64,000 nt of DNA from NCBI GenBank assembly GCA_963780635.1, contig CAWACW010000011.1, positions 434,001-498,000 on the forward strand, read 5' to 3'. Source of the stretch: DATEPR01 sp963780635. GTDB taxonomy: Bacteria; Actinomycetota; Actinomycetes; Mycobacteriales; Pseudonocardiaceae. The notes under the pieces were generated by a model that saw only the letters and a list, made by a program, of their open reading frames with translations, had not been told where the DNA came from and searched no databases. A program made the position numbers and the translations under genes. This document shows positions 34,500 through 42,921 of this stretch, piece by piece (the stretch's first letter is position 1; every line of letters begins with the position of its first letter).

Positions 34500-35942
34500 A
34501 TGCAGGGCATCTGGACGACCGAGCACATCCGGATGGCCGAGGAACGGCTGTTGGCCCGCACGCCGGACGGTGCGCTGATGCGCAAGGCCGCGTTCGGCGT
34601 CTCGGTGTGGGCCTCGCGGCTGTTGGCCGAGTACACCGGCCGGGTCTCCGGGTCGCGGGTGACATTGCTGGTCGGGGCGGGCAACAACGGCGGCGACGCG
34701 CTGTGGGCTGGGGCGTTCCTGCGCAGGCGGAACGTCGCCGTGACGGCCGTGCTGCTCGCCCCGGACAAGGCGCACCCGGCCGGGTTGGCCGCGTACCGCA
34801 AGGCGGGCGGCCGGATCGCCGACGACGGCCTGGCCGCCGTCCGGGCCGCGGATCTGGTGGTGGACGGCATCGTCGGCCTGTCGGCACACGGTCCGCTCCG
34901 GCCGGACGCCGCCGAACTCGTCGACGCGATCACCGCGCCCGTGCTCGCCGTGGATCTGCCCAGCGGCGTGGACCCGGACACCGGTGCCGTCACCGGACCC
35001 GCGGTCGGCGCGACGCTCACCGTCACGTTCGGCGCGCTGAAGCCGGTGCACGTGCTGTCGACGGGTGTCGTGCACTGCGGCCGGGTGGAGCTGGTCGACA
35101 TCGGGCTGCTGCGCGAACTTCCCGAACCTGACCTGGTCACGCTGTCCGACGCCGATGTCGGCGCCGTGTGGCCGGTGCCGGGCCCGACCGACGACAAGTA
35201 CAGCCAGGGCGTCACGGGTGTGGCGTCCGGTTCGGCGACGTACCCGGGTGCGGCCGTGCTGTCCACGGGTGCCGCGGTGCTCGCCACGTCGGGCATGGTG
35301 CGGTTCGCGGGCAGTGCTGCCGATGCGGTCCGCGCGCACTGGCCGGAGGTGGTCGCCGCGGGCTCGGTCGGCGACGCGGGTCGCGTGCAGGCGTGGGTGG
35401 TCGGCCCTGGTCTGGGCACCGGACCAGCGTCCCGGGAAGTGCTGCGGACCGTGCTGGAGGCGGGTGTCCCGGTGTGTGTGGACGCCGACGCGATCACGAT
35501 GCTGGCCGAGCACCCCGAACTGTGGGACGCGCGCGACCCCGGCACCTCCGTCGTCCTGACCCCGCACGCGGGTGAGTTCGCGCGGATCGCCGGTGAGGTC
35601 GGCCTCGACCTGGCAGGCGCTGCGCGCCGGGCCGCTCGGCAGCTCGGCGCTGTCGTGCTGCTCAAGGGCCACACGACGGTCGTCGCGGCACCGGACGGGC
35701 GGACGCTGGTGAACACGGCGCTGTCGTCCTGGCCGGCGACGGCAGGGTCCGGTGACGTGCTGTCCGGCATCATCGGCGCGCTGCTCGCGGCCGGCCTGGA
35801 CCCGTGGTTCGCCGCTGGCTGCGCCGCCCACCTGCACGGCCTGGCCGCCGAACTCGCGGCCGACAACGCTCCGGCACCGGCATCCCGGCTGGTCGAGGGC
35901 ATCCCGGATGCCATCAGGGCGGTCCGGTCAGCAGCCCGGTGA
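34500..35942 (+). CDS. nnrD: bifunctional NAD(P)H-hydrate repair enzyme
   Basis: Repairs damaged NAD(P)HX. The N-terminal YjeF domain (residues about 1-215, LLVGAGNNGGDALWAGAFL) epimerises the hydrate. The C-terminal ribokinase-like domain (about 225-480, LTPHAGEFARIAGEVG and TAGSGDVLSGIIGALLAAG) dehydrates it using a nucleotide. The 480-residue length equals other fused Nnr proteins. ACGGGGAGT precedes the ATG. It is 17 bases after glmS and five before alr, so glmS-nnrD-alr appears to be one operon. Confidence 0.94.
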   Translation: MQGIWTTEHIRMAEERLLARTPDGALMRKAAFGVSVWASRLLAEYTGRVSGSRVTLLVGAGNNGGDALWAGAFLRRRNVAVTAVLLAPDKAHPAGLAAYRKAGGRIADDGLAAVRAADLVVDGIVGLSAHGPLRPDAAELVDAITAPVLAVDLPSGVDPDTGAVTGPAVGATLTVTFGALKPVHVLSTGVVHCGRVELVDIGLLRELPEPDLVTLSDADVGAVWPVPGPTDDKYSQGVTGVASGSATYPGAAVLSTGAAVLATSGMVRFAGSAADAVRAHWPEVVAAGSVGDAGRVQAWVVGPGLGTGPASREVLRTVLEAGVPVCVDADAITMLAEHPELWDARDPGTSVVLTPHAGEFARIAGEVGLDLAGAARRAARQLGAVVLLKGHTTVVAAPDGRTLVNTALSSWPATAGSGDVLSGIIGALLAAGLDPWFAAGCAAHLHGLAAELAADNAPAPASRLVEGIPDAIRAVRSAAR

Positions 35943-35947
35943 CCCCG

Positions 35948-37099
35948 ATGTGTCAGCATCGGCTCGTGGACACACCTGTTCGGGCCGAGGTGGTCGTCGA
36001 CCTGGACGCGATCCGGCACAACGTCGAGTTGCTGGCCGGGCTGGCGGCTGCTTCGGGCGCGGCGACCATGATCGCGGTGAAGGCCGACGGCTACGGCCAC
36101 GGCGCGGTGCCCGTGGCGCGGGCCGCCGTCGAGGCAGGCGCGACGTGGTTGGGCGCGTGCTCGCAGGCGGAGGCCCTGGAGCTGCGCGCGGCGGGCTTGA
36201 CGGTGCCGGTGCTGGCGTGGCTGGACCTGCCCAGCGTCGACCGCGCGCCGGGGGTCGCCGCGGACGTCGACTTCGGTGTGTCGTCGGCCGAGGAACTCGC
36301 CGCCCTCGTCGACGCCGCCGGGCGTTCCCGCACACCGGCGAAAGTGCACCTCAAGATCGACACCGGCATGAGCCGCAACGGCTGCGCGCCCGAGTGCTGG
36401 CCGGACCTGGTCGCGAGGGCGGCGCAGGCCCAGCGGCGCGGTGCCGTGCGGGTGGTCGCCGTGTGGTCGCACCTGGCCAGCGCGGACGAACCGGGCCACG
36501 ACTCGATCGACATGCAGGCAGCCAGGTTCCGCGCGGCGTACGAGCAGGCCGTCGACGCGGGTCTGGAACCTTTGCGGCACCTGGCGAACTCCGCGGCCAC
36601 GCTGACGCGGCCCGACCTGCACTTCGAGTTGGTCCGGGCGGGAATCGCCACGTACGGGCTCAATCCGACGCCTGTCCCCGCTGATCTGCGGCCCGCGATG
36701 ACGTTCCGGTCGTCGGTGGTGTCGACGAAGCGCATCCCGGCCGGTGAGGCCGTGGGCTACGGCCGGACGTGGACGACGGGGCGGGCCACGACGGTCGCGC
36801 TCGTGCCGGTCGGCTACGCGGACGGGGTACCCAGGTCGTTGTCCGGCCGGCTGGAGGTGTGGCTGGCCGGGCGTAGACGGCCGGTGGTCGGGCGCGTCAG
36901 CATGGACCAGCTGGTGGTCGACGTGGGTGACGACGTGGTGGCGGCCGGCGAGGAGGTCGTCCTGTTCGGCCCGGGCACGCGCGGCGAGCCGACTGCTCGC
37001 GAGTGGGCCGATCTGTTGGGCACCATCGACTACGAGATCGTCACCGGAATGCACCGACCGAGGGTCACCCGTCAGTACGTCGGGGGTAGGGATCGATGA
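35948..37099 (+). CDS. alr: alanine racemase
   Basis: PLP enzyme that makes D-alanine for peptidoglycan. The protein is about 383 residues. The PLP lysine is Lys45 in AVKADGYGHG. The second catalytic residue is the tyrosine in VGYADGVPRSLSG. RVSMDQLVVDVG is the family C-terminal motif. The frame is open upstream into nnrD; I chose ATG 35948, five bases after the nnrD stop, with GTG 35966 as an alternative (MDTPVRAEVVVDLDAIRHN). The stop overlaps the next start as ATGA, so the hydrolase at 37096 is coupled to it. Confidence 0.95.
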   Translation: MCQHRLVDTPVRAEVVVDLDAIRHNVELLAGLAAASGAATMIAVKADGYGHGAVPVARAAVEAGATWLGACSQAEALELRAAGLTVPVLAWLDLPSVDRAPGVAADVDFGVSSAEELAALVDAAGRSRTPAKVHLKIDTGMSRNGCAPECWPDLVARAAQAQRRGAVRVVAVWSHLASADEPGHDSIDMQAARFRAAYEQAVDAGLEPLRHLANSAATLTRPDLHFELVRAGIATYGLNPTPVPADLRPAMTFRSSVVSTKRIPAGEAVGYGRTWTTGRATTVALVPVGYADGVPRSLSGRLEVWLAGRRRPVVGRVSMDQLVVDVGDDVVAAGEEVVLFGPGTRGEPTAREWADLLGTIDYEIVTGMHRPRVTRQYVGGRDR

Positions 37100-38211
37100 A
37101 GTTTCCCATGCGGGCCATCGGCGTCGCGGGTGGCGTGGCAGGCACTGTCGCGGCCGGGCTCGCGGTGGCGGGGGTCGTGCAGTCGCGCCGGGTGAAGGCC
37201 AGGGACGGGCAGCAGCAGGTGCCGCTCGTCGACGACTTGGGCCCGGACGGCGAGCCGATGTCGCGGCCGACGCGGACCAGCACGGTCGCCGCCGACGACG
37301 GGGTGCCGCTGTCGGTGGAGGAGATCGACCCGGCGGACGGGCGTTGGCCGGAGCTGACCGTGGTTCTGGTGCATGGTTTCGCGCTGGACCGGCGATCCTG
37401 GTACTACCAGCGGCGGGACCTCGCGGAGAGTGTGGACCCGAGGGTGCGGCTGGTGCTCTACGACCAGCGTGGCCACGGTCGTTCCGGTGTGCCGAGCGAG
37501 AAGTCGTGCACGATCGAGCAACTGGGCCGGGACCTGGACGTGATCATCCGGACAGTGGCGCCCGAGGGACAGTTGCTGTTGGTCGGCCACTCGATGGGCG
37601 GCATGACGATCATGGCGCTCGCCGAGCAGTACCCGGAGCTGTTCGCCGACCGGGTCCGAGGTGTGGCGTTCATCAGCACGTCGGCCGGCGAGGTGGGGCG
37701 GCAGGGGTTGCCGCTGCCGTTGCTGTCCAGGTACAACCCGCTGACCAGGACCGTCGGCGGGATCGCCGCGTGGCAGCCGGAACTGGTCGAGTGGATCAGG
37801 TCGGCGGGCGGTGGCCTGACCAGGCAGGGAGTGCGGCGGCTGGCGTTCGGCGACCACTCGGTGTCCAGCGGGTTGGTGGACTTCATGGTGCGGATGCTCG
37901 ACGTGACGTCCGTGCCGGTGCTGACGGATTTCCTGCCCACACTCGGTACGCACGACAGGTACGCGGCGCTGGCGGGGCTGCGGCACTGTGAGGTGCTGGT
38001 GCTCTCCGGCGACGAGGACCGGCTGACCCCGTTCTCGCACGCGCAACGCATCGCGGCGGAGCTGCCGAACGCGACGCTGGTGCGGGCGGCGGGTGCGGGG
38101 CACATGGTGATGCTGGAACAGCCGGGCCTGGTGACGGGTGAGTTGACGGCGCTGTTGAAGGACTGTGTGGGCGGACTGCGGGTGGCGCGCAGGCGATGGA
38201 GGAACAGATGA
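37096..38211 (+). CDS. alpha/beta hydrolase with N-terminal hydrophobic anchor
   Basis: A 371-residue hydrolase. Residues about 7-28 (IGVAGGVAGTVAAGLAVAGV) form a hydrophobic segment, a signal anchor or lipid-facing helix. The catalytic motifs are VLVHGFALDRRSW (oxyanion), VGHSMGGMT (Ser nucleophile), LSGDEDRLTPF (Asp) and GAGHMVMLEQP (His). The substrate is unknown; lipase/esterase or epoxide-hydrolase-like roles are possible. The ATG overlaps the alr stop and the gene overlaps tsaE, placing it in an alr-hydrolase-tsaE operon. This hydrolase is not in the mycobacterial alr-tsaE junction as I recall it. Confidence 0.88.
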   Translation: MKFPMRAIGVAGGVAGTVAAGLAVAGVVQSRRVKARDGQQQVPLVDDLGPDGEPMSRPTRTSTVAADDGVPLSVEEIDPADGRWPELTVVLVHGFALDRRSWYYQRRDLAESVDPRVRLVLYDQRGHGRSGVPSEKSCTIEQLGRDLDVIIRTVAPEGQLLLVGHSMGGMTIMALAEQYPELFADRVRGVAFISTSAGEVGRQGLPLPLLSRYNPLTRTVGGIAAWQPELVEWIRSAGGGLTRQGVRRLAFGDHSVSSGLVDFMVRMLDVTSVPVLTDFLPTLGTHDRYAALAGLRHCEVLVLSGDEDRLTPFSHAQRIAAELPNATLVRAAGAGHMVMLEQPGLVTGELTALLKDCVGGLRVARRRWRNR

Positions 38212-38654
38212 TCCTGCTACCGACAGTCTCGGACACCCTGGCATTCGGCGAGCGGCTGGGCCGGACGTTGCTGGCCGGCGATCTGGTGCTGTTGTCGGGC
38301 CCGTTGGGCGCGGGGAAAACGGTGCTGGTGCGCGGAATCGCGGCCGGCATGGGGGTGCTCGGCACGGTCAGTTCACCGACGTTCGTGATCGCGCGGGTGC
38401 ATCGGCCGGGGCCCGGTGGGACCGGTGTGCCACTGGTGCATGTGGACGCTTACCGGCTGGGTGACGATCTCGATCAGTTGGACGGTCTGGACCTGGACAC
38501 GGATTTGGTGGATGCGGCCGTGGTCGTCGAGTGGGGCGAGGGAGTGGCAGCGACGCTGTCGGCGGATCACCTGGTGATCCGGCTGGAGCGTCGGGACGAC
38601 GACGTCAGGGAAGCGGTGGTCGAGCAGCACGGCCTGGCCCGCTTCCCGTCCTGA
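38208..38654 (+). CDS. tsaE: tRNA t6A biosynthesis ATPase TsaE
   Basis: ATPase that drives the TsaB-TsaD-TsaE complex making N6-threonylcarbamoyladenosine in tRNA. The 148-residue protein has the P-loop GPLGAGKTVLVRG, the SSPTFVIARVH segment and HVDAYRLGD near 85. I chose ATG 38208 because it overlaps the preceding stop as ATGA and GGAGG sits six bases upstream; an in-frame ATG at 38196 is less well placed. Its partners tsaB-rimI-tsaD are 3.1 kb downstream, separated by repeats, matB and a thioredoxin pair, an unusual split. Confidence 0.93.
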   Translation: MILLPTVSDTLAFGERLGRTLLAGDLVLLSGPLGAGKTVLVRGIAAGMGVLGTVSSPTFVIARVHRPGPGGTGVPLVHVDAYRLGDDLDQLDGLDLDTDLVDAAVVVEWGEGVAATLSADHLVIRLERRDDDVREAVVEQHGLARFPS

Positions 38655-39300
38655 CCGGCGGACCCGGGCGGTGCGGCAGGACACCCGGTCCAGCACCACG
38701 AGCCCGACGGCTCCGACTCCCGACCCCGCAGACCGTGGCTCCAAAGTCGGATCCGCCCCGGACGAGTCGACCCTTCGATGGTCGACACGCCCGCCCCACG
38801 ACTGCGTGTCGACCGCTCGATGGTCACCTCACCCGCGGCGATTGGACCGCACGGTGGGTTGACCTGTTGGCGGCCGCCTCACCGGGCAGTCGTTGGCGCG
38901 TTGACCGCCCGGAGGTCGATTCTCGTGGCGTGGCGTGGCGTGGCGTGGCGTGGCGTGGCGTGGCGTGGCGTGGCGTGGCGTGGCGTGGCGTGGCGTGGCG
39001 TGGCGTGGCGTGGCGTGGCGTGGCGTGGCGTGGCGTGGCGTGGCGTGGCGTGGCGTGGCGTGGCGTGGCGTGATGGTGGCGGTGGCGGTGGCGGGTCGAC
39101 CCCTTGAAGGGCCAGTCTGTATCGGCAGTGGGCGAGTTGGCCGTTTGGTGGCCAGTTCGGGTGTCGGCTGTGGGGTGAGTTGGCCACTTGGTGGTCAGCT
39201 CGGCTTGGCTTGGGCATGGCTCTGGGCGAGTTGACCTTTCAGCGGTCGACTCGGCCCTGGAGTCTGGTTACCGGGTTGGTTCGTTGCCCCGTCAGGTCCG
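38655..39300. repeat. intergenic repeat region after tsaE
   Basis: About 650 bases with no supported gene. It contains third-locus copies of the hairpin family (TTCGATGGTCGAC near 38780, TTCAGCGGTCGACTCGG near 39240, TTGGTGGTCAGCTCGG near 39190) and the pentanucleotide array at 38924-39072. The convergent genes tsaE and matB end at its borders. Confidence 0.7.
38924..39072. repeat. pentanucleotide microsatellite (TGGCG)x29
   Basis: Twenty-nine perfect copies of TGGCG run from 38926 to 39070 with partial units at both ends (149 bases in all). A looser GGTGGC run follows to about 39095. Perfect pentanucleotide arrays of this length are rare in bacteria. Any protein reading (WRGVA repeats) is trivial and has no start signal. 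Confidence 0.95.
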
Positions 39301-39304
39301 GCGC

Positions 39305-40765
39305 CTAATCGGCGACCATCTCCACGGTCAGCTGGCGCTTGAGGACTTTGCCCATCTCGTTGCGCGGCAACGCATCCACGAACCTCACGACCCTGGGTCG
39401 CTTGTGCGGCGCCAACTGTCGCGCCACCAGATCCGTCAACTCAACGGGGTCCGGCCGCGAAGGCCCGGCCACGACCCACGCCACGATCCGCTCCCCGAGA
39501 TCCTCGTCCGGCTCCCCGGTCACAGCGACCTCGATCACTCCGGGATGCTCCGCGAGCACGTTCTCGATCTCGCCCGCCCCGATCTTGTACCCGCCGCTCT
39601 TGATCAAATCCGTCGCCCGGCGCCCGACGATCCGGTAGTACCCGTCAACAGTCCGGAACCCCACGTCACCCGTCCGGAACCACCCGTTCCGGAACGCCGC
39701 CTCCGTCGCCTCCGGCTTGTTCAGGTACCCGAGGAACACGTTCGGCCCGCGCACCTCGATCTCGCCGACCGCATCCTCGCCCGACCCGGACACCACGGCC
39801 CCTGCCTCGTCGGTCAACCGCACCTCGACCCCGTCGACAGCCGGCCCGACCGTCCCGGACGGCCTCGGCCCCGTCGCCCGGACGGCCGTGTTCATCAACG
39901 TCTCCGTCAGCCCGTACCGCTCGACCACGCGCTGCCCGGTCGCCGACTCCATCCGCTCGTGCACCCCGACCGGCAACCCGGCCGAACCCGACACCAGCAA
40001 CCGCGCCCGCCCGACGGCTGCCGCCACCGACGGCGATGACGACACCGCCTCGGCCAGCCGGTGGTACATGGTCGGCACCCCGAACAGCATCGCGCCGCCG
40101 CTCAGCTCCGCTGCCACCGCCTCGGGCACGAACCGGCCCATGTGCCGCACCGTGCCACCACGCCGCAGCGGTCCGAGCACGCCCAGGATGAGCCCGTGCA
40201 CGTGGAACAGCGGCAGCGCGTGCACCACGGTGTCCGCCCCGGTCCACTCCCACGCGGCCGCCAGCGCGTCGAGGTTGCTGCTGACCGCCCGCCGCGCGTG
40301 CACCACGCCCTTCGGCGGCCCCGTCGTGCCGGACGTGTAGACGATGAACGCCGGCTGCTCGTCGTCCACCGGCTCGGCGGCCAGCACGGCACCGGTGGGC
40401 ACCGTCGACACGTCCACTCTTGGCACGGTGATCCCGGACGGCAACGTGTCGGTCGCCGCAGCCAGTACGAGGTCGGGCTCGCTGTCGGTCAGGATGTGAG
40501 TGAGCTCACGTTCGCCGATCTTCGGGTTGATCGGCACCACGGCCACGCCGCTGCACAACCCGGCCACGACCGCGACGACCGTCTCGATGCTCGGAGTGGC
40601 CCACACCGCGACGCGGTTGGCCCTGGACAGCGCGGGCAAGAGGCCCGCGACGACATCCGCCAGCTCGGCGTACGTCACTCTCCGGTCGCCGAAGTGGAGG
40701 GCGAGACCATGGTCGTCGGGCACGTCATCGGCGGCGAGTCGCGGCAACAACATGTCAGCGACCAT
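39305..40765 (-). CDS. matB: malonyl-CoA synthetase (MatB-like acyl-CoA ligase)
   Basis: Adenylates malonate or methylmalonate and transfers it to CoA, supplying extender units for polyketide or fatty acid synthesis. The 486-residue ANL enzyme has FIVYTSGTTGPPKGVVH (P-loop), PLFHVHGLILGVLGPLRRGG, RYGLTETLMNT and the hinge and lysine region DLIKSGGYKIGAGEIENV, then PRNEMGKVLKRQL at the catalytic C-terminal lysine. The whole protein lines up closely with Streptomyces MatB, including VAVWATP and the RYGLTETLMNT region. It is transcribed alone, convergent to tsaE across the repeats. Other short-chain acids as substrate cannot be excluded. Confidence 0.88.
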   Translation of the reverse strand: MVADMLLPRLAADDVPDDHGLALHFGDRRVTYAELADVVAGLLPALSRANRVAVWATPSIETVVAVVAGLCSGVAVVPINPKIGERELTHILTDSEPDLVLAAATDTLPSGITVPRVDVSTVPTGAVLAAEPVDDEQPAFIVYTSGTTGPPKGVVHARRAVSSNLDALAAAWEWTGADTVVHALPLFHVHGLILGVLGPLRRGGTVRHMGRFVPEAVAAELSGGAMLFGVPTMYHRLAEAVSSSPSVAAAVGRARLLVSGSAGLPVGVHERMESATGQRVVERYGLTETLMNTAVRATGPRPSGTVGPAVDGVEVRLTDEAGAVVSGSGEDAVGEIEVRGPNVFLGYLNKPEATEAAFRNGWFRTGDVGFRTVDGYYRIVGRRATDLIKSGGYKIGAGEIENVLAEHPGVIEVAVTGEPDEDLGERIVAWVVAGPSRPDPVELTDLVARQLAPHKRPRVVRFVDALPRNEMGKVLKRQLTVEMVAD

Positions 40766-40956
40766 AGCGGCCGAACATGGGCCGGGGGGCCGTCCAGCCG
40801 CGTGAACCGCGGCGTAGGCGACCCCCCGATCATCGAGGGCACACCGGAGTCAAGGACCTCGGTGCCAGAGCAGGACTGGTCAGATCCCGCTCACTGCAAG
40901 GACGTGACTCAACCCGCAACGGTTGCCCGACCCCCGAACCTACCCACAGGTAAGGC

Positions 40957-41295
40957 CTACAGGTACGGCTCGAACGCCCGCCACACCGCCTGCTTCGACC
41001 GCGCGCCCACCAACGACGCGACCGCTTCGCCGTCCTTGTAGAGGATCATGCTCGGCACGCCCATGATGTGCTGGTCACGCGCCGTGGTCGGGTTCGCGTC
41101 GGTGTCCATCTTGACCACGCGCCACTTGTCCGCGTGCTCGTCGGCCAGTTCGGCCAGTACCGGCGCGACCATCCGGCACGGGCCGCACCACGTGGCCCAG
41201 TACTCCACCAGCACCGGCTGGTCGGCGCCGAGCACCTGCTCGGCGAAGTCGGCGTCGGTTACTTCCGTCATGTGTTGCCGTGTCGAGATCGACAT
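40957..41295 (-). CDS. trxA: thioredoxin
   Basis: Cytosolic disulfide reductase of 112 residues with the active site WATWCGPCRM near residue 36 and the cis-proline loop GVPSMILYKDG. I chose ATG 41295 because GGAAGGAG lies seven bases upstream, a strong ribosome-binding site; ATG 41271 is in frame and would give an ATGA overlap with the MerR stop but lacks such a site. With the chosen start the gene overlaps the merR 3' end by 28 bases. It is probably co-transcribed with, and controlled by, that regulator. Confidence 0.92.
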   Translation of the reverse strand: MSISTRQHMTEVTDADFAEQVLGADQPVLVEYWATWCGPCRMVAPVLAELADEHADKWRVVKMDTDANPTTARDQHIMGVPSMILYKDGEAVASLVGARSKQAVWRAFEPYL

Positions 41296-41684
41296 GGCGA
41301 CTCCTTCCCGGTCACGTGCGCATCAGCGGGAGTGGCATTCGAGACGTCGGCGAGCTGGCGACGCAGCTGCTCGCGAACCGCGCCGAGCCGGTCGATGCAG
41401 TCCTCGACCTCGGCGAGCTTGCGCCGATAGACCGCGATCGCCGCCGGGCAGACGTACCCCGACTCGTTGCCTGCCCGCAGGCACTCCACGAACGGCCTGG
41501 TCTCCTCCAGCCCGAAGCCGATCGCGAGCAGCTCGCGGATCTGGTGCACCAGCCGCAGGTCCGACTCGTCGTAATCCCGGTGGCCGTTCGCCCGCCGCCG
41601 GGTCGCCAGCAGTCCTTGCTGCTCGTAGTACCGCAGCGACCGGCTGCTGGCCCCGGTCAGCTCGGCCAGTTCCCCGATGCGCAT
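41268..41684 (-). CDS. MerR-family regulator upstream of thioredoxin
   Basis: A 138-residue regulator with the MerR winged-helix start MRIGELAELTGASSRSLRYYEQQGLL. A dimerisation helix follows, and a single cysteine (ESGYVCPAAIAVYRRKL) lies where metal or redox-sensing MerR proteins often carry theirs. ATG 41684 begins the domain; the open frame continues upstream without support. It overlaps and precedes trxA, suggesting a redox-responsive operon. The ligand is unknown. It is divergent from tsaB with only 74 bases between; TTGACA at 41717 lies in that gap. Confidence 0.82.
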   Translation of the reverse strand: MRIGELAELTGASSRSLRYYEQQGLLATRRRANGHRDYDESDLRLVHQIRELLAIGFGLEETRPFVECLRAGNESGYVCPAAIAVYRRKLAEVEDCIDRLGAVREQLRRQLADVSNATPADAHVTGKESPCRSRHGNT

Positions 41685-41758
41685 CCGTCCTCCTCCTACG
41701 CGACCGACGCTAGGCCTTGACATCGGCGTCAGGTCCAGCGCTCGTTACCCTGGACGGC

Positions 41759-42436
41759 GTGATCGTGCTCGCCTTGGACACCGCGACACCCGCGGTGACC
41801 GCCGGGGTCGTCAGTCTCGACGCCGTACCCGGGAACAACGCCACACCCGAGCTGATCGGTGCCCGGGTCACGGTGGACGCTCGCGCGCACGGCGAGCTGC
41901 TCACCCCGCACCTACGGGCCGCGCTCGCCGACGCGGGCGTCGGCATCGACCGGGTGGACGCCATCGTGTGCGGCACCGGGCCTGGCCCGTTCACCGGGCT
42001 GCGCGTCGGCATGGTGACCGCGGCCGCGCTGGGTCACGCCCTCGGTCGCCCGGTGTACGGCGTGTGCTCGCTGGACGCGATCGCCCATGACGCGGGCCCC
42101 GGTGGCCCGCTGCTGGTCGTCACCGACGCCCGCCGCCGCGAGGTCTACTGGGCGGGGTACGACGGGCACCGGCTGGCCGGCCCCGATGTCGTGGCCCCGG
42201 CCGTGCTCGCCGAGCGCGCCGGCGAGTTCGAGCGGGCAGCCGGTGAGGCGGCCGCCCGGCACGCCGACCTGCTCGGCCTGCCCGTGGTGGCCCCCGAGTA
42301 CCCGTCGCCGGCCGGACTCGTCGCCGTCGCGGCCGCCGACGTGCTCGCCCGCGCCACGCCCGGCGAGTTCCGGCCGCTCTACCTGCGCCGGCCGGACGCC
42401 ACCGTGCCAGGGCAGCGGAAGAAGGTGGGCAGATGA
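41759..42436 (+). CDS. tsaB: tRNA t6A biosynthesis protein TsaB
   Basis: Non-catalytic partner of TsaD in the threonylcarbamoyl-transfer complex. The 225-residue product starts MIVLALDTATPAVTAGVVSL from GTG 41759, the family N-terminus. It contains VCGTGPGPFTGLRVGMVTA and RRREVYWAGYDG. The open frame extends 14 codons upstream to a GTG that is less likely. The stop overlaps the rimI start (ATGA at 42433-42436). TTGACA at 41717-41722 could be its -35 box, but the best -10 (TACCCT) is too far for a normal spacer. Confidence 0.93.
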   Translation: MIVLALDTATPAVTAGVVSLDAVPGNNATPELIGARVTVDARAHGELLTPHLRAALADAGVGIDRVDAIVCGTGPGPFTGLRVGMVTAAALGHALGRPVYGVCSLDAIAHDAGPGGPLLVVTDARRREVYWAGYDGHRLAGPDVVAPAVLAERAGEFERAAGEAAARHADLLGLPVVAPEYPSPAGLVAVAAADVLARATPGEFRPLYLRRPDATVPGQRKKVGR

Positions 42437-42921
42437 CCACGGTCGCCGTGCGCATCGCCCGGCTGCGTGAGGCCGACCTGCGCCGCTGCGTCGAGCTGGA
42501 GCGCGCGCTGTTCCCCGGGGACGACCCGTGGAACCTGTCGATCTTCCGCTCCGAGGTACGGGCCCCAGCGCACCACTACTTCGGTGCCTACACGGCCGAC
42601 GGCACGCTGATCGGGTACGCGGGACTGGCCGTCGCGGGCACGCCGCCGGACCTGGAGACCAGCGTGCACACCATCGGCGTCGACCCGGCGTGGCAGGGCC
42701 AGGGCGTGGGCACGACGCTGCTGCGCACCCTGCTGGCCATCGCGGACGACATCGCCGCGGCCGTGTTCCTCGAGGTCCGCACCGACAACGAGCCGGCGAT
42801 CAAGCTCTACGAGACACACGGTTTCGTCCGGTTGGGCGTGCGCAGGCGTTACTACCAGCCGTCCAACGCGGACGCGTACACGATGGGCCGCCCGCCGGGT
42901 GGCAACGGGGAGTTCGAGTGA
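42433..42921 (+). CDS. rimI: ribosomal protein S18-alanine N-acetyltransferase
   Basis: GNAT-fold acetyltransferase, 162 residues, classically acetylating the N-terminal alanine of S18. The acetyl-CoA loop appears as VDPAWQGQGVGTTLLRTLL. The C-terminal DNEPAIKLYETHGFVRLGVRRRYYQPSNADAYTM segment (read here in parts: NEPAIKLYETHGF and RRYYQP) is typical of RimI. It sits between tsaB and tsaD with ATGA and GTGA overlaps, a conserved actinobacterial arrangement. True protein substrates other than S18 are possible. Confidence 0.93.
   Translation: MTTVAVRIARLREADLRRCVELERALFPGDDPWNLSIFRSEVRAPAHHYFGAYTADGTLIGYAGLAVAGTPPDLETSVHTIGVDPAWQGQGVGTTLLRTLLAIADDIAAAVFLEVRTDNEPAIKLYETHGFVRLGVRRRYYQPSNADAYTMGRPPGGNGEFE

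Noticed and set aside
38531..39234. Open frames encoding WRGVA or similar pentapeptide repeats
   Set aside because: They are trivial translations of (TGGCG)n with no start context and overlap tsaE or intergenic repeats.
41717..41751. TTGACA ... TACCCT as a normal tsaB promoter
   Set aside because: The spacing of 23 bases is too long for a standard promoter; a MerR-type stretched spacer is possible but even that is usually 19-20 bases.
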